DNA of 37,749 nucleotides from positions 1-37,749 of the forward strand of contig JAVHQT010000062.1 of assembly GCA_036171275.1 (NCBI GenBank). Reading direction: 5' to 3'. The DNA is from PALSA-1006 sp036171275. Its GTDB lineage: Bacteria > Pseudomonadota > Gammaproteobacteria > Burkholderiales > Gallionellaceae. Shown in pieces: positions 1-8,285 of the stretch. The notes beneath the pieces were generated by a model. The model saw only the letters and a list, made by a program, of their open reading frames with translations, made no database searches and had not been told where the DNA came from. A program made the translations under genes and the position numbers. The number at the start of each line of letters is the position of its first letter. The first letter of the stretch is position 1.

Positions 1-2
1 CC

Positions 3-143
3 ATCCGCGACGGGGTGATCGTGGCGTTGCTGCCCCAGGCGGAAGCGCGGGCGCGCTTCGCGCCGGGCCAGGTGGTCAGCCGGCCGGCATCGGCCTTGCT
101 GCCGGGCCTGGTCAACGCCCATTGCCACAACCCCTGGGAACTG
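3..143 (+). pseudogene. Amidohydrolase N-terminal fragment (GC-rich, chimeric)
   Basis: The plus-strand frame starting at base 3 reads as the N-terminal part of a TRZ/ATZ-type amidohydrolase: an IRDGVIVALLP strand and then LPGLVNAHCH, the first metal-binding HxH region (NAHTH in most relatives). It then stops at a TGA near 143. By eye the first 115 or so bases are about three quarters G+C, far above everything else in the window. Homology is lost just after NAHCH, exactly where the opposing cytochrome b frame begins to make sense. It is a fragment and cannot encode a working enzyme. I infer a junction between unrelated DNA, more likely an assembly or amplification chimera than a natural gene remnant. 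Confidence 0.55.
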
Positions 144-1079
144 TGAACCAAACAACGGTGGCACAGCACGTAAGATAGCGTAGTACGGTGTGAAGTACCA
201 AACTGGGGCAATATGTTCTGGCGTTTTCATTGGGTTTGCAGGAACGAAATTATTAGCTTCAATGAAGTAGCCACCGATTTCGGGTGCAAAGAAAATAATA
301 GCGCAGAACACAATCAAAAACGCAACTGCAGCAACCGCATCTTTAATCACGAAATAAGGAAAAAATGGAATGCCATCGAGTGGGTGTCCATCGGGTCCTT
401 TATGTTTCTTGATTTCAATTCCGTCTGGGTTATTAGAGCCAACGTGGTGCAGCGCAATAATGTGTGCCCCAACAATGCCGACCAGTAACAACGGAACTGC
501 AATAACGTGTAACGCAAAGAAGCGATTTAAGGTGGTGTCTGAAACAACAAAGTCGCCGCGAATCAGAATCGATAAATCATGCCCAATGAAAGGTACAGAC
601 GAAAATAGATTCACAATCACTTGTGCGCCCCAGAATGACATTTGACCCCATGGCAATAGATAGCCCATAAACGCTTCTGCCATTAACGCCAGATAAATAA
701 TCATGCCGATAATCCACAATAATTCACGCGGTTTACGATATGAGCCGTACATTAAGCCCCGGAACATATGTAAATAAATCACGATGAAAAACATGGAGGC
801 GCCAGTGGAATGGATGTAACGTAAAATCCAACCCAATTGCACATCACGCATGATGTATTCCACTGAGGCAAACGCGAAGAGTGCATCGGGTTTGTAATTC
901 ATGGTCAGGAAAATGCCGCTGACGATTTGAATCACTAGAACCAAGACGGCTAAGCCACCAAAGAAATACCAAAAGTTGAAATTTTTTGGTGCGTAATACT
1001 CGGAAGCGTGTTCTTTCCAAGCCGAGACGACAGGGAAGCGCTCGTCAACCCAACCCAGAAGATTTTTAAGTAAGTTCAT
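118..1079 (-). CDS. petB: Cytochrome b of the bc1 complex, C-terminus lost at junction
   Basis: Quinol-oxidising cytochrome b subunit of the bc1 complex, an inner-membrane protein. From the ATG at 1079, about 320 residues match the family. Heme-ligand histidines are at about 90 and 104 (RYIHS...YLHM) and 191 and 206 (ALHV...GAHI), each pair 14-15 apart. The Qo loop carries PVWY, a variant of PEWY, followed by TPYYAILRAVPPLFGSQFPG. The frame stays open to base 1, but residues beyond about position 118 no longer resemble cytochrome b and lie antisense to the amidohydrolase fragment. The last transmembrane helices (roughly 80 residues) are therefore missing. The start overlaps the Rieske stop as TAATG, which implies translational coupling. 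Cytochrome c1 (petC), normally next, is not in the window. Confidence 0.93.
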
Positions 1080-1675
1080 TATGCGGCTCCTCCTTTGCTG
1101 TCATCACCGACCAAAATTTTGGTTTCACTCAAGTATTTGTGCGGAGGAATAATGAGGTTGGTTGGTGCTGGAACGCCTTTAAATACGCGAGCTGCCAAGT
1201 CGAATCTGGAACCATGGCACGGACAAAACCAGCCACCGGGCCATTGCGCACCCAAATCCGCAGGTGAAACTTCAGGGCGAAAATTGGGGGAGCAACCAAG
1301 GTGAGTACAGACACCCAACACAACTAAAACTTCAGGCTTGATGGAGCGGGTTGCGTTGTTGCAGTATTCTGGCTGTTGCGGTACGGAAGATGAAGGATCG
1401 GCTAAATCGCCATCGTGTTTTGCCAATAAATCCAACATTTCTTTGGTGCGACGAACAATCCAAACGGGCTTGCCTTGCCACTCAATGCTAATCATTGTGC
1501 CTGGCTCAATTGCGCTAATGTCCACTTCCACTGGTGCACCTGCGGCTTTTGCGCGTTCACTGGGCATTAAACTCAAAACAAACGGTGCGCCTGCGCCTGC
1601 AGCTGCCAGACCCCCTGCTGCGGCTGTTGCAGCGATAAGTAATCGCCGCTTACTGTGATCTACGGTATCAGTCAT
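1079..1675 (-). CDS. petA: Ubiquinol-cytochrome c reductase iron-sulfur subunit (Rieske)
   Basis: Rieske 2Fe-2S subunit of the bc1 complex, which moves electrons from quinol to cytochrome c1 on the periplasmic side. At 198 residues the length is normal. The N-terminus has a twin-arginine-like stretch (SKRRLL) and one hydrophobic Ala/Gly-rich anchor at about 12-36, as in Rieske proteins inserted by Tat. The cluster-binding boxes are intact: CTHLGC at 123-128 and CPCHGS at 151-156. An AAGGAT ribosome binding site precedes the ATG. It lies 47 bp after the cytochrome c gene and overlaps petB by one base. Confidence 0.95.
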   Translation of the reverse strand: MTDTVDHSKRRLLIAATAAAGGLAAAGAGAPFVLSLMPSERAKAAGAPVEVDISAIEPGTMISIEWQGKPVWIVRRTKEMLDLLAKHDGDLADPSSSVPQQPEYCNNATRSIKPEVLVVLGVCTHLGCSPNFRPEVSPADLGAQWPGGWFCPCHGSRFDLAARVFKGVPAPTNLIIPPHKYLSETKILVGDDSKGGAA

Positions 1676-1722
1676 ATCCTTTTTCCTCTGTATTAAAGCG
1701 TTTTATAGTTTGACAGCTGATT

Positions 1723-2148
1723 TTAATTATTTCGTGCGCCTTGTTTGACCCATTTTCTCAAGATCAAAATGTACTGACGGTCTAAAGTGCCTGCTGCATT
1801 CAGTCCCATTGGCATTTTTAGCCCACGATTGGTGCCGGTGAGCAATTTTGTAAAGGTACTGACTTCGCTATTGCCGGCAATAACCACTGGACCGTAGCGT
1901 GTGCCTTTCATTAAGCCTTCATAGGAAGTGAGATCTAATCCGCTTTTCTTATACCCTCTACCCCCATTTTGGTGACAGCTAATGCAGTAGTCATGCAAAA
2001 TGGGTTGTACGTCATTTTTGAAACTGACTTCGTCTGTTCCCAATACTTTAACCGCAGCATCATTTGCAGCACCTTCACCTTCAAGTCCCATCGCATTGAG
2101 TGAGAGCACGGCAAGCAAAGCTCCTCCCAATAACATTTTAATTTTCAT
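1723..2148 (-). CDS. Secreted c-type cytochrome upstream of petA
   Basis: A 141-residue exported monoheme cytochrome. It has an N-terminal signal peptide (about 1-20, cleavage near NAMG), a heme site CISCH at 55-59 and candidate axial methionines in KMPMG at 112-114. The VQPIL...CxxCH...SGLDL...YEGLMKG layout resembles the planctomycete-type cytochrome C domain (PSCyt1-like) rather than classical cytochrome c5. It is the first gene of the minus-strand run into petA-petB, so it is probably co-transcribed and may accept or relay electrons from the bc1 complex; that role is inference. A good AGGGAG ribosome site precedes the ATG. Confidence 0.85.
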   Translation of the reverse strand: MKIKMLLGGALLAVLSLNAMGLEGEGAANDAAVKVLGTDEVSFKNDVQPILHDYCISCHQNGGRGYKKSGLDLTSYEGLMKGTRYGPVVIAGNSEVSTFTKLLTGTNRGLKMPMGLNAAGTLDRQYILILRKWVKQGARNN

Positions 2149-2542
2149 TGATTACTCCCTGTCAAATAGGCTTGATATTAATAAAACTACCTAAAAATCA
2201 AGCAATCTGGCCTGCGCAGCGGAATGGCGCTGCCCCATGAAGCGGAATAAAAGATTTAATCTGACTGAATATCTACCAATAATTACGGCTATTTAGCGTG
2301 ACTTCAGTTAGGGGCGGAATAGTACGCAACGCAGGTTCAGAATGCAATATCATCAATCACGCTTTTTAGCCACTTTTCGACAGTGTCTTGATTTCGTTAA
2401 GGCTCTGCTACAATTAGAACAGGCGGCAATTGCTTCAGTCTTAATTGCACGCGACCAACTTCGGTTTATTTCTCCCTCAATTCAGCCTAAGACTGGCGCA
2501 TTTTTAACGCGGCAGGCCGAGGTTATTTCTGAAAGTTTTAAG
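2149..2542. promoter_or_regulatory. Divergent intergenic region with candidate rhlE promoter
   Basis: This 394-bp gap separates the leftward cytochrome operon from rightward rhlE and must hold promoters for both. A TGcTACAAT extended -10 box lies at 2406-2414, with TTGATT upstream at a short 15-bp spacing. It would start transcription near 2421. That is inside the N-terminal extension that would exist if rhlE began at 2342, which supports the later start. No RNA gene was recognised here. Confidence 0.4.
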
Positions 2543-3877
2543 ATGACATTTGCAACGCTCGGTTTATCCGAAGAAATCCTCCGCGCCGTTTCTGAACGCG
2601 GTTATATCGAACCAACCCCGATTCAAGCGCAAGCCATTCCGGTGATTTTAAAAGGCGGAGACCTGATGGGCGGTGCACAAACTGGTACAGGCAAAACGGC
2701 TGGTTTTACCTTGCCATTGTTGCAGCGCCTGATGGCGAAACCCATTGCGGGCAAAGCGTTTATTCGAGCCTTAGTGCTCACGCCAACGCGCGAACTGGCG
2801 GCGCAAGTGGAAGAAAGTGTGCGTGAATATGGCAAATATTTGCCGCTGCGTTCCATGATGATGTTTGGCGGCGTCAATATCAATCCGCAAATAAAACAAC
2901 TGCATGGACGGGTGGATATTTTGGTGGCAACACCAGGTCGATTACTAGACCATCTGCAACAAAAGACCGTCGATTTGTCGCACGTGGAAATTTTGGTGCT
3001 GGACGAGGCGGATCGCATGTTGGACATGGGATTTATTCGCGACATTAAAAAGATTTTGGCGATTTTGCCTAAACAGCGGCAAAACCTGCTTTTTTCCGCT
3101 ACTTTTTCCGATGAAATTAAATTACTGGCCGAAGGCTTATTGACCAATCCAGCCTTGATTGAAGTCGCGCGCCGCAATCAAACCGCCGAGCTAATTGAGC
3201 AACGCGTTTATCCTGTGGACAGAGAAAAAAAACGTGCTTTGCTGACTCAGCTCATCAAGGAAAAAAACTGGTTTCAGGTACTTGTTTTTACGCGCACCAA
3301 GCATGGCGCCAATAATTTGGCAGAATTCCTCAATAAAGACGGCATTTCTGCGATGGCGATTCACGGTAACAAAAGCCAAGCGGCTAGAACGCGGGCGTTG
3401 GCAGAATTCAAAAGCGGCAAATTGCAAGTGTTGTGCGCCACCGACATTGCCGCGCGTGGTATCGATATTAATGAATTGCCACACGTAGTGAACTTTGAAT
3501 TGCCCAACGTGGCGGAAGATTATGTGCATCGCATTGGGCGCACTGGACGCGCGGGCAGCAACGGTGAAGCCAGTTCGCTGGTGTGTATTGATGAGAAAAA
3601 ATTGTTGCACGACATCGAACGTTTGATTAAACGTGAAATTCCAGTCGTACAAATACCGGGTTTTGAGCCTGACCCGCGCATTAAAGCCGAACCGATTTTG
3701 AACGGTTCGAATCGCGGTGGTGGGAGTGGTGGACGAGGTGGACAAGTGCAGGCACGAAGTCAATCCGCACCACGTGCCGGTGGCGCGCCCCGCACGGGCA
3801 ATAAACCGTCCGCAGGAAATGGCGCTGGTCGCGGCGCAGCCCCGGTGTTGCATCGTTCTGGTGGACGCGGTCGATGA
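2543..3877 (+). CDS. rhlE: DEAD-box ATP-dependent RNA helicase RhlE
   Basis: Cytoplasmic ATP-dependent RNA helicase acting in RNA remodelling, ribosome maturation and decay. The chosen start (444 residues) gives the N-terminus MTFATLGLSEEILRAVSERG, matching RhlE. An upstream ATG at 2342 would add 67 residues with no family resemblance. All motifs are present in order: Q motif (PTPIQ), AQTGTGKT, PTRELA, TPGRLLD, DEAD, SAT, the IV box VLVFTRT, ATDIAARGIDI and HRIGRTGRAG. The last 60-70 residues form a Gly/Arg/Ser-rich basic tail (GGGSGGRGG), typical RNA-binding decoration. The stop overlaps the next gene as ATGA. Confidence 0.95.
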   Translation: MTFATLGLSEEILRAVSERGYIEPTPIQAQAIPVILKGGDLMGGAQTGTGKTAGFTLPLLQRLMAKPIAGKAFIRALVLTPTRELAAQVEESVREYGKYLPLRSMMMFGGVNINPQIKQLHGRVDILVATPGRLLDHLQQKTVDLSHVEILVLDEADRMLDMGFIRDIKKILAILPKQRQNLLFSATFSDEIKLLAEGLLTNPALIEVARRNQTAELIEQRVYPVDREKKRALLTQLIKEKNWFQVLVFTRTKHGANNLAEFLNKDGISAMAIHGNKSQAARTRALAEFKSGKLQVLCATDIAARGIDINELPHVVNFELPNVAEDYVHRIGRTGRAGSNGEASSLVCIDEKKLLHDIERLIKREIPVVQIPGFEPDPRIKAEPILNGSNRGGGSGGRGGQVQARSQSAPRAGGAPRTGNKPSAGNGAGRGAAPVLHRSGGRGR

Positions 3878-4440
3878 GCGAAGCGTTTAACCCCGAACAG
3901 GTCATCGCTGACACGCAATACTGGTTAGAGCGGGCAGTCATTGGGCTGAATTTGTGTCCGTTTGCCAAAAGCGTGCACATCAAAAATCAAATTCGCTATG
4001 TAGTGAGCGAAGCGAGCACGCCACAAGCGCTATTGCAAGAATTGCTACGTGAATTTGAAGTGTTGGCAGAGGCGAATCCTAAAGAAATTGATACGACGCT
4101 ACTGATTCATCCCTATGTTTTGACCGATTTTCTCGACTTTAATGACTTTTTGGAAACGGTGGATGAAGCGCTGCAAGTTGTTGATTTAATTGGTATTTTG
4201 CAAGTTGCTAGTTTGCATCCGGCGTATCAGTTTGCCGATACGGAAAGTAATGATATTAGCAACTTTTCGAATCGTTCACCCTATCCAACGCTGCATATTT
4301 TACGTGAAGAAAGCGTCGACGCAGCGGTTGCTGCGTTTCCCGAAACCGAGCAAATTTTCGAAAAAAACATTCAGACTTTAGAAAATTTGGGGCACGAAGG
4401 CTGGCGGGCACTGGGTTTAAGAACCGGACATAAAACTTAA
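3874..4440 (+). CDS. DUF1415 family protein
   Basis: A 188-residue soluble protein of the DUF1415 family, whose biochemical role is not established. Family hallmarks visible are the N-terminal YWLERAVIGLNLCPFAK block, a central TTLLIHPYVLTDFLDFNDFL segment, and LQVASLHPAYQF followed by NRSPYPTLHILREESV. There is no signal peptide or membrane segment. It overlaps the end of rhlE by four bases (ATGA), so the two are translationally coupled. The conserved CPF and HP motifs could suggest an enzyme, but no reaction can be assigned from sequence. Confidence 0.88.
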   Translation: MSEAFNPEQVIADTQYWLERAVIGLNLCPFAKSVHIKNQIRYVVSEASTPQALLQELLREFEVLAEANPKEIDTTLLIHPYVLTDFLDFNDFLETVDEALQVVDLIGILQVASLHPAYQFADTESNDISNFSNRSPYPTLHILREESVDAAVAAFPETEQIFEKNIQTLENLGHEGWRALGLRTGHKT

Positions 4441-4444
4441 TCAA

Positions 4445-4668
4445 GCACTGATTTAACTGACCGTTCGCCCTGAGCGCTTCGATAAACTCTGGAAAGTCTA
4501 GTTAAAAGCTACGTTAACGTATTGATTAGATGATGCTTATTCTGTCATGGTTCGGCAATGCAGACCTGTGTACATCGAAGCGCTGTGCAGGTATTGCTGA
4601 GGTTTTAGGTGCTGAGAGTCATGGTTTTTCGCTTGCGGTCTCTCCACCAGCGGAATAATTCAGCGCTT
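4445..4668. repeat. Degenerate intergenic repeat element, copy A
   Basis: This intergenic stretch begins GCACTGATTTAACTG and ends with GGAATAATTCAGCGC, whose reverse complement resembles the start, giving imperfect terminal inverted repeats. Just inside lies CGTTCGCCCTGAGC followed by TTCGATAAACTC, a motif recurring in the copies near 10325 and 23340. It also contains ATTGATT and ATGGTTCGGCAA blocks that align with the other copies. No ORF was recognised. It looks like a decayed MITE-like element. Confidence 0.5.
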
Positions 4669-4950
4669 TCTGATCGGGGCGCATGTTTTAATCCTAGGCT
4701 AATGGTTCGTGCTGATTGAAAATCGCGCTATCTGCGGGCAAATTTTCGCTGAGACGCTTACAGACCGGCAATATTCCGGCTGCCTGCGCAAGGTTTAAAT
4801 GACTGATTTTTTTGCTTGCACGGAAATCATAAAATTCGTTATTAATCAATAAGTTACAAATTATGAGAGCAAGTTTCAAGTCACTTTGAGTTGAATGCGA
4901 CGGTTTTTTGCGTTTTAATGGCAACGATTTAATTTTATGAAGGAGTCAAA
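4669..4950. other. Non-coding gap upstream of the YqhA-like gene
   Basis: No gene can be supported here. A 76-codon minus-strand ORF (4694-4924) has unremarkable composition, no recognisable domain and no clear ribosome site. The right end carries an AAGGAG ribosome site at about 4940 for the next gene, so the promoter of the YqhA-tlpA pair presumably lies in this AT-rich stretch. Confidence 0.4.
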
Positions 4951-5595
4951 ATGCAATTTTTAGAGCGTTTTTTTGAAGGTAGTTTATGGAACAGTCGGTT
5001 TATTATTTTGACAGCGGTGATAGGGAGTTTGATTGCCGGCGTTGCCATCTTTTATATGGCAACGGTGGACGTGGTGAATCTGGTCGGTCACGTTGTTCAC
5101 TACTCTGATGCGGATTTGACAGATATTGCCCGTAAAGCACTGCATGACGACACGGTGACGCATATTGTTGAGGTAGTGGATGGCTATTTGTTGGCGACGG
5201 TCATGTTGATTTTTTCTCTGGGGCTGTACGAACTGTTTATTAGTGATATTGACCAAGCGCACGGCACTAAAGCTTCCAGCAAGATTCTTGTCATCAGCAG
5301 TTTAGACGACTTGAAAGGGCGCTTGGCTAAAGTCATTATTATGATTTTGATTGTCACCTTGTTTGAACATGCCTTACATCTAGAAATTAAATCCCCACTC
5401 GATTTATTATATTTAGGTGGCAGCATTACCTTGGTTGCCTTGGCACTGTATTTGTCACATGCGGGAGAAAAATCGCACGACGACAATGCCGCTGAGCAAG
5501 TCAGTGAAGAAGATCTTCATGCCGAGCCACATCATGCCGACGTTCGACATAGCGATGCGCTGCATCATTCTGATTCAAAAGTGATCCATCGATGA
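4951..5595 (+). CDS. YqhA/UPF0114 family membrane protein with His-rich tail
   Basis: A 214-residue inner-membrane protein of the YqhA (UPF0114) family, function unknown. Four hydrophobic segments are visible at about 16-36, 77-97, 127-143 and 150-168. The family segment GLYELFISDID follows the second helix, then SSLDDLKGRLAKVI. After the last helix comes a polar tail of about 45 residues rich in His, Asp and Glu (HAEPHHADVRHSDALHH), longer than in typical members and plausibly metal-binding, which is inference. AAGGAG precedes the ATG. The stop overlaps the thioredoxin gene as ATGA, so the pair is coupled. Confidence 0.85.
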   Translation: MQFLERFFEGSLWNSRFIILTAVIGSLIAGVAIFYMATVDVVNLVGHVVHYSDADLTDIARKALHDDTVTHIVEVVDGYLLATVMLIFSLGLYELFISDIDQAHGTKASSKILVISSLDDLKGRLAKVIIMILIVTLFEHALHLEIKSPLDLLYLGGSITLVALALYLSHAGEKSHDDNAAEQVSEEDLHAEPHHADVRHSDALHHSDSKVIHR

Positions 5596-6062
5596 ACGCC
5601 ATCCGCTCTCTGTTTTTGCTCTGCGCTTGCTGTTTGGCAACGCCGCTTCTGGCGCAAGATTTTAACTTTACCGATACACAAGGAAAAATACAGCGTTTAG
5701 CCGATTATCGCGGCAAATGGGTGTTGGTGAATTTTTGGGCAACTTGGTGCCCGCCCTGCCAACAAGAAACGCCGGATTTGGTTGCCATGCACAATGCGCA
5801 CGGCGAATTCAACATTGCGGTTATCGGCGTTGCGCTCGATTCCACGCGCCCCGCCGTAGCGCAATTCGCTAACCAATTTAAGATCAATTACCCTTTGGTT
5901 ATCGGCAGTTACACCATGGCGGAATTGCAAGTGGGCACGGTTGATGTACTGCCAACCTCGTATTTGTATGACCCTTCCGGTAAGTTGGTTAGCTACCAGG
6001 AAGGTGCAGTGACCCGAGCCGAAATCAAAAAATATATCGCGCTTAAAACCAAAAAGAAATAA
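5592..6062 (+). CDS. TlpA/ResA-like periplasmic thiol-disulfide oxidoreductase
   Basis: A 156-residue exported thioredoxin-fold protein. The signal peptide is about residues 1-21 (LCACCLATPLLAQ), and the active site is WATWCPPC in the usual position after VLVNFW. The cis-proline region LPTSYLYDPSGK is also seen. Relatives reduce periplasmic disulfides, for example during cytochrome c maturation, which would suit the nearby cytochrome genes, but the substrate is unknown. It overlaps the YqhA-like gene and is followed by an intrinsic terminator at 6090-6112. Confidence 0.88.
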   Translation: MNAIRSLFLLCACCLATPLLAQDFNFTDTQGKIQRLADYRGKWVLVNFWATWCPPCQQETPDLVAMHNAHGEFNIAVIGVALDSTRPAVAQFANQFKINYPLVIGSYTMAELQVGTVDVLPTSYLYDPSGKLVSYQEGAVTRAEIKKYIALKTKKK

Positions 6063-6089
6063 AGCCAACTCGGTTTTAATTTGCACAGG

Positions 6090-6112
6090 AAAACAGCTTG
6101 GCTGTTTTTTTT
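6090..6112 (+). terminator. Rho-independent terminator after the tlpA-like gene
   Basis: The hairpin AAAACAGC-TTG-GCTGTTTT is followed by more T residues, placed about 28 bp after the stop codon. It closes the YqhA-tlpA transcription unit. Confidence 0.75.
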
Positions 6113-6233
6113 GTGGCGCTGAAGCGGGTTTAAAGCCATCAACCGCGCTTAGTCAAAACCCTAATCGCCGAGCTGCGTCAGCATAATTGCTGATGAAGAT
6201 TATTTGTAAGCTATTGATTATTAAGGATATTTT

Positions 6234-7208
6234 ATGAGTCGTTGGTTAAAAGATAATTCGCAATCAGTTGGCGGCACGCCGTTAGTGAGGCTGAATCGAC
6301 TGGGGGATGGTTCAAGTGCGCTTATTTTGGCAAAAATTGAAGGGCGTAATCCTGCCTACTCAGTTAAATGCCGCATTGGTGTTGCGATGATTGATGATGC
6401 ACAAAAGCGCGGCGTCCTGACTGCAGGTAAAGAGTTGGTCGAACCGACTAGCGGTAATACCGGCATCGCTTTGGCTTTCGTGGCGGCGGCGCGTAGTATT
6501 CCGATTACGCTGACTATGCCAGAAACCATGAGTATTGAACGGCGTAAATTGTTGACCGCTTATGGCGCGAAACTGGTTTTAACCGAAGGCGCAAAAGGCA
6601 TGAGTGGCGCGATTGCTAAAGCAGTCGAAATTGCTACCTCGGATGACAAATATGTACTTTTGCAGCAATTTGATAATCCGGCGAATCCTGCCATTCACGA
6701 AGCCACGACTGGACCTGAAATTTGGAATGATACCGATGGAAATGTTGATATTTTTGTTTCCGGCGTCGGCACTGGCGGCACCATTACTGGCGTGTCACGG
6801 TACTTTAAAAAGGGACGGGGTAAGCTCATTCAGACCGTCGCCGTCGAACCTGCGGGCAGCCCTGTTTTAACCCAGATGCGTCAAGGCGAGCCGATTAAGC
6901 CGGGGCCACATAAAATTCAAGGCATTGGTGCGGGGTTTATTCCAGGGGTGCTAGACCTTGATTTGATTGATGATATTGAGCAAGTGAGCAACGAAGAGGC
7001 GGTTTTATTTGCCCAACGCTTGGCGCGCGAAGAAGGTATTTTGGCGGGTATTTCCTGCGGCGCTGCCGTTGCCGTTGCCGTTCGTTTGGCCAAAAGACAC
7101 GAGAATGCGCATAAAACAATTGTCGTGGTTTTGCCCGATTCTGGGGAGCGCTATCTGAGCTCCGTTTTGTTTGAAGGTATTTTTGACAAGACTGGTTTGC
7201 CGATCTGA
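6234..7208 (+). CDS. cysK: Cysteine synthase A (O-acetylserine sulfhydrylase)
   Basis: A PLP enzyme that makes cysteine from O-acetylserine and sulfide in the cytoplasm. It has 324 residues, normal for CysK. The PLP lysine is in YSVKCRIG (about residue 45), the substrate loop is PTSGNTGIA, the TMPETMSIERR block is present, the phosphate-binding loop is GVGTGGT, and KIQGIGAGF and PDSGERYLS near the C-terminus match CysK. These favour CysK over CysM, although thiosulfate use cannot be excluded. AAGGA precedes the ATG. It stands alone, separated from its left neighbour by a terminator and converging on the HDOD gene. Confidence 0.93.
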   Translation: MSRWLKDNSQSVGGTPLVRLNRLGDGSSALILAKIEGRNPAYSVKCRIGVAMIDDAQKRGVLTAGKELVEPTSGNTGIALAFVAAARSIPITLTMPETMSIERRKLLTAYGAKLVLTEGAKGMSGAIAKAVEIATSDDKYVLLQQFDNPANPAIHEATTGPEIWNDTDGNVDIFVSGVGTGGTITGVSRYFKKGRGKLIQTVAVEPAGSPVLTQMRQGEPIKPGPHKIQGIGAGFIPGVLDLDLIDDIEQVSNEEAVLFAQRLAREEGILAGISCGAAVAVAVRLAKRHENAHKTIVVVLPDSGERYLSSVLFEGIFDKTGLPI

Positions 7209-7249
7209 GACAGGGCAAATAAAATTGAGTTTGTTTTGGGCGATTGCTC

Positions 7250-7283
7250 GTTCTTACGCAGCATAAGAACCCGAGAGTCTCGG
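7250..7283. terminator. Two adjacent inverted repeats between convergent genes
   Basis: GTTCTTA-CGCAGCA-TAAGAAC (7250-7270) is followed immediately by the near-perfect palindrome CCGAGAGTCTCGG (7271-7283) and then ATTTT. The location between the ends of cysK (plus) and the HDOD gene (minus) suggests a bidirectional terminator. The T tract is poor, so the call is tentative. Confidence 0.4.
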
Positions 7284-7394
7284 ATTTTCTGCTAAGTCGT
7301 AAAGTTAAAAGTCTTTTATAATCAAAATCTTAAACATTAAAATGCACCGGATGGGCGCTTTGGCTTTGGCTGCTTATTCGTGCCGACTGCTGGT

Positions 7395-8243
7395 TTAGTC
7401 ATTGTTGGCTATTAAGCTGAGGATGTCGTTCGATAACTCTGCAAACTCTGCATCTTCAAATTGTAAGTGCTTTAGTACCGTGCTTTTCCATGCGCCCCAC
7501 CATTGATTTTTTAAGCCTAAATGCAAGTCGGCAATATATTCACCGGCTTGAATTAAGCCGATCCAGTTGCAAATTTCGATGTCAACCTGATTGTTTAAGT
7601 CGGAAAAAATCGTTAAATCATGGTGATGTAAAATCGCTTGCGACACTGAGTTGGGCAGCAACCAACTACGCGCCAGCAAGTTGCCAACGACCGCGTGGGA
7701 GGTTGAATAGCAAAAATTTTCTATTGCAATACTGTCCCCTTCCGCCTTTACTTGTGATGTTAGATTTTCGAGGTAGTTTGGGAATTTCTGCATCAAAACA
7801 GGGATGCCGCAGTCATGAAAAAGTCCAACCGTATAAGCATCATCGGCTGAAATCCCGGGAATGTGGTTTGCCAATTTAGACGCGGCAAAAGCAACTAAAT
7901 TGGAATAATCCCAAAAGCTATCCATGCCGGCTAAATTAGGCACGACGTTGGCTCGCAGCGCGACGTTGCTTAATAAATTAACCGTATTTTTAAGTCCTAA
8001 AACTGTTACCGCTTGCTGCACAGAAGAAACGCGATTACGCCGATTAAAGAACGGGGAATTGGCGAGTTTTAACATCGGTGCGGATAAGCCAACATCTTGG
8101 CTGATCATGCGCGCGATGCGATTGAGATCGGCATTTTCAGTGCGAATTTCTTTCATCGCATCCATTAGAACAGCAGGGCAGGGCGGTAGGTGAATTCCTT
8201 TTAAAACCTGTTCTGCAGTTTGGGTATCCGGCTTTTTTTGCAC
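7395..8243 (-). CDS. HDOD domain signalling protein
   Basis: A 282-residue cytoplasmic protein dominated by an HDOD domain, a degenerate HD-phosphohydrolase fold found in signalling proteins. Visible family features are LPPCPAVLMDAM at the start, ISQDVGLSAPMLKLANSPFF, VSSVQQAVTVLGLKN, then TVGLFHDCGIPVL and AILHHHD. I place the start at a GTG (8243) because it sits about 8 bases after AAGGAG; a TTG two codons earlier would be only 2 bases from it. The gene follows the FecR-like gene by about 42 bp and may belong to the purA transcript. Partners are unknown. Confidence 0.85.
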   Translation of the reverse strand: MQKKPDTQTAEQVLKGIHLPPCPAVLMDAMKEIRTENADLNRIARMISQDVGLSAPMLKLANSPFFNRRNRVSSVQQAVTVLGLKNTVNLLSNVALRANVVPNLAGMDSFWDYSNLVAFAASKLANHIPGISADDAYTVGLFHDCGIPVLMQKFPNYLENLTSQVKAEGDSIAIENFCYSTSHAVVGNLLARSWLLPNSVSQAILHHHDLTIFSDLNNQVDIEICNWIGLIQAGEYIADLHLGLKNQWWGAWKSTVLKHLQFEDAEFAELSNDILSLIANND

Positions 8244-8285
8244 CTGCAATTCTCCTTGGTAACTTTATGATTTATATGGATATTT

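Noticed and set aside
2342..2542. 67-residue N-terminal extension of RhlE
   Set aside because: It has no resemblance to the family, and a candidate promoter lies inside it; the ATG at 2543 gives a canonical N-terminus.
3191..3853. Long antisense ORF under rhlE
   Set aside because: Fully overlaps a well-supported helicase gene and has no domain; typical shadow frame.
4694..4924. 76-codon minus-strand ORF
   Set aside because: No domain, no clear ribosome site, and it lies next to a decayed repeat; likely chance.
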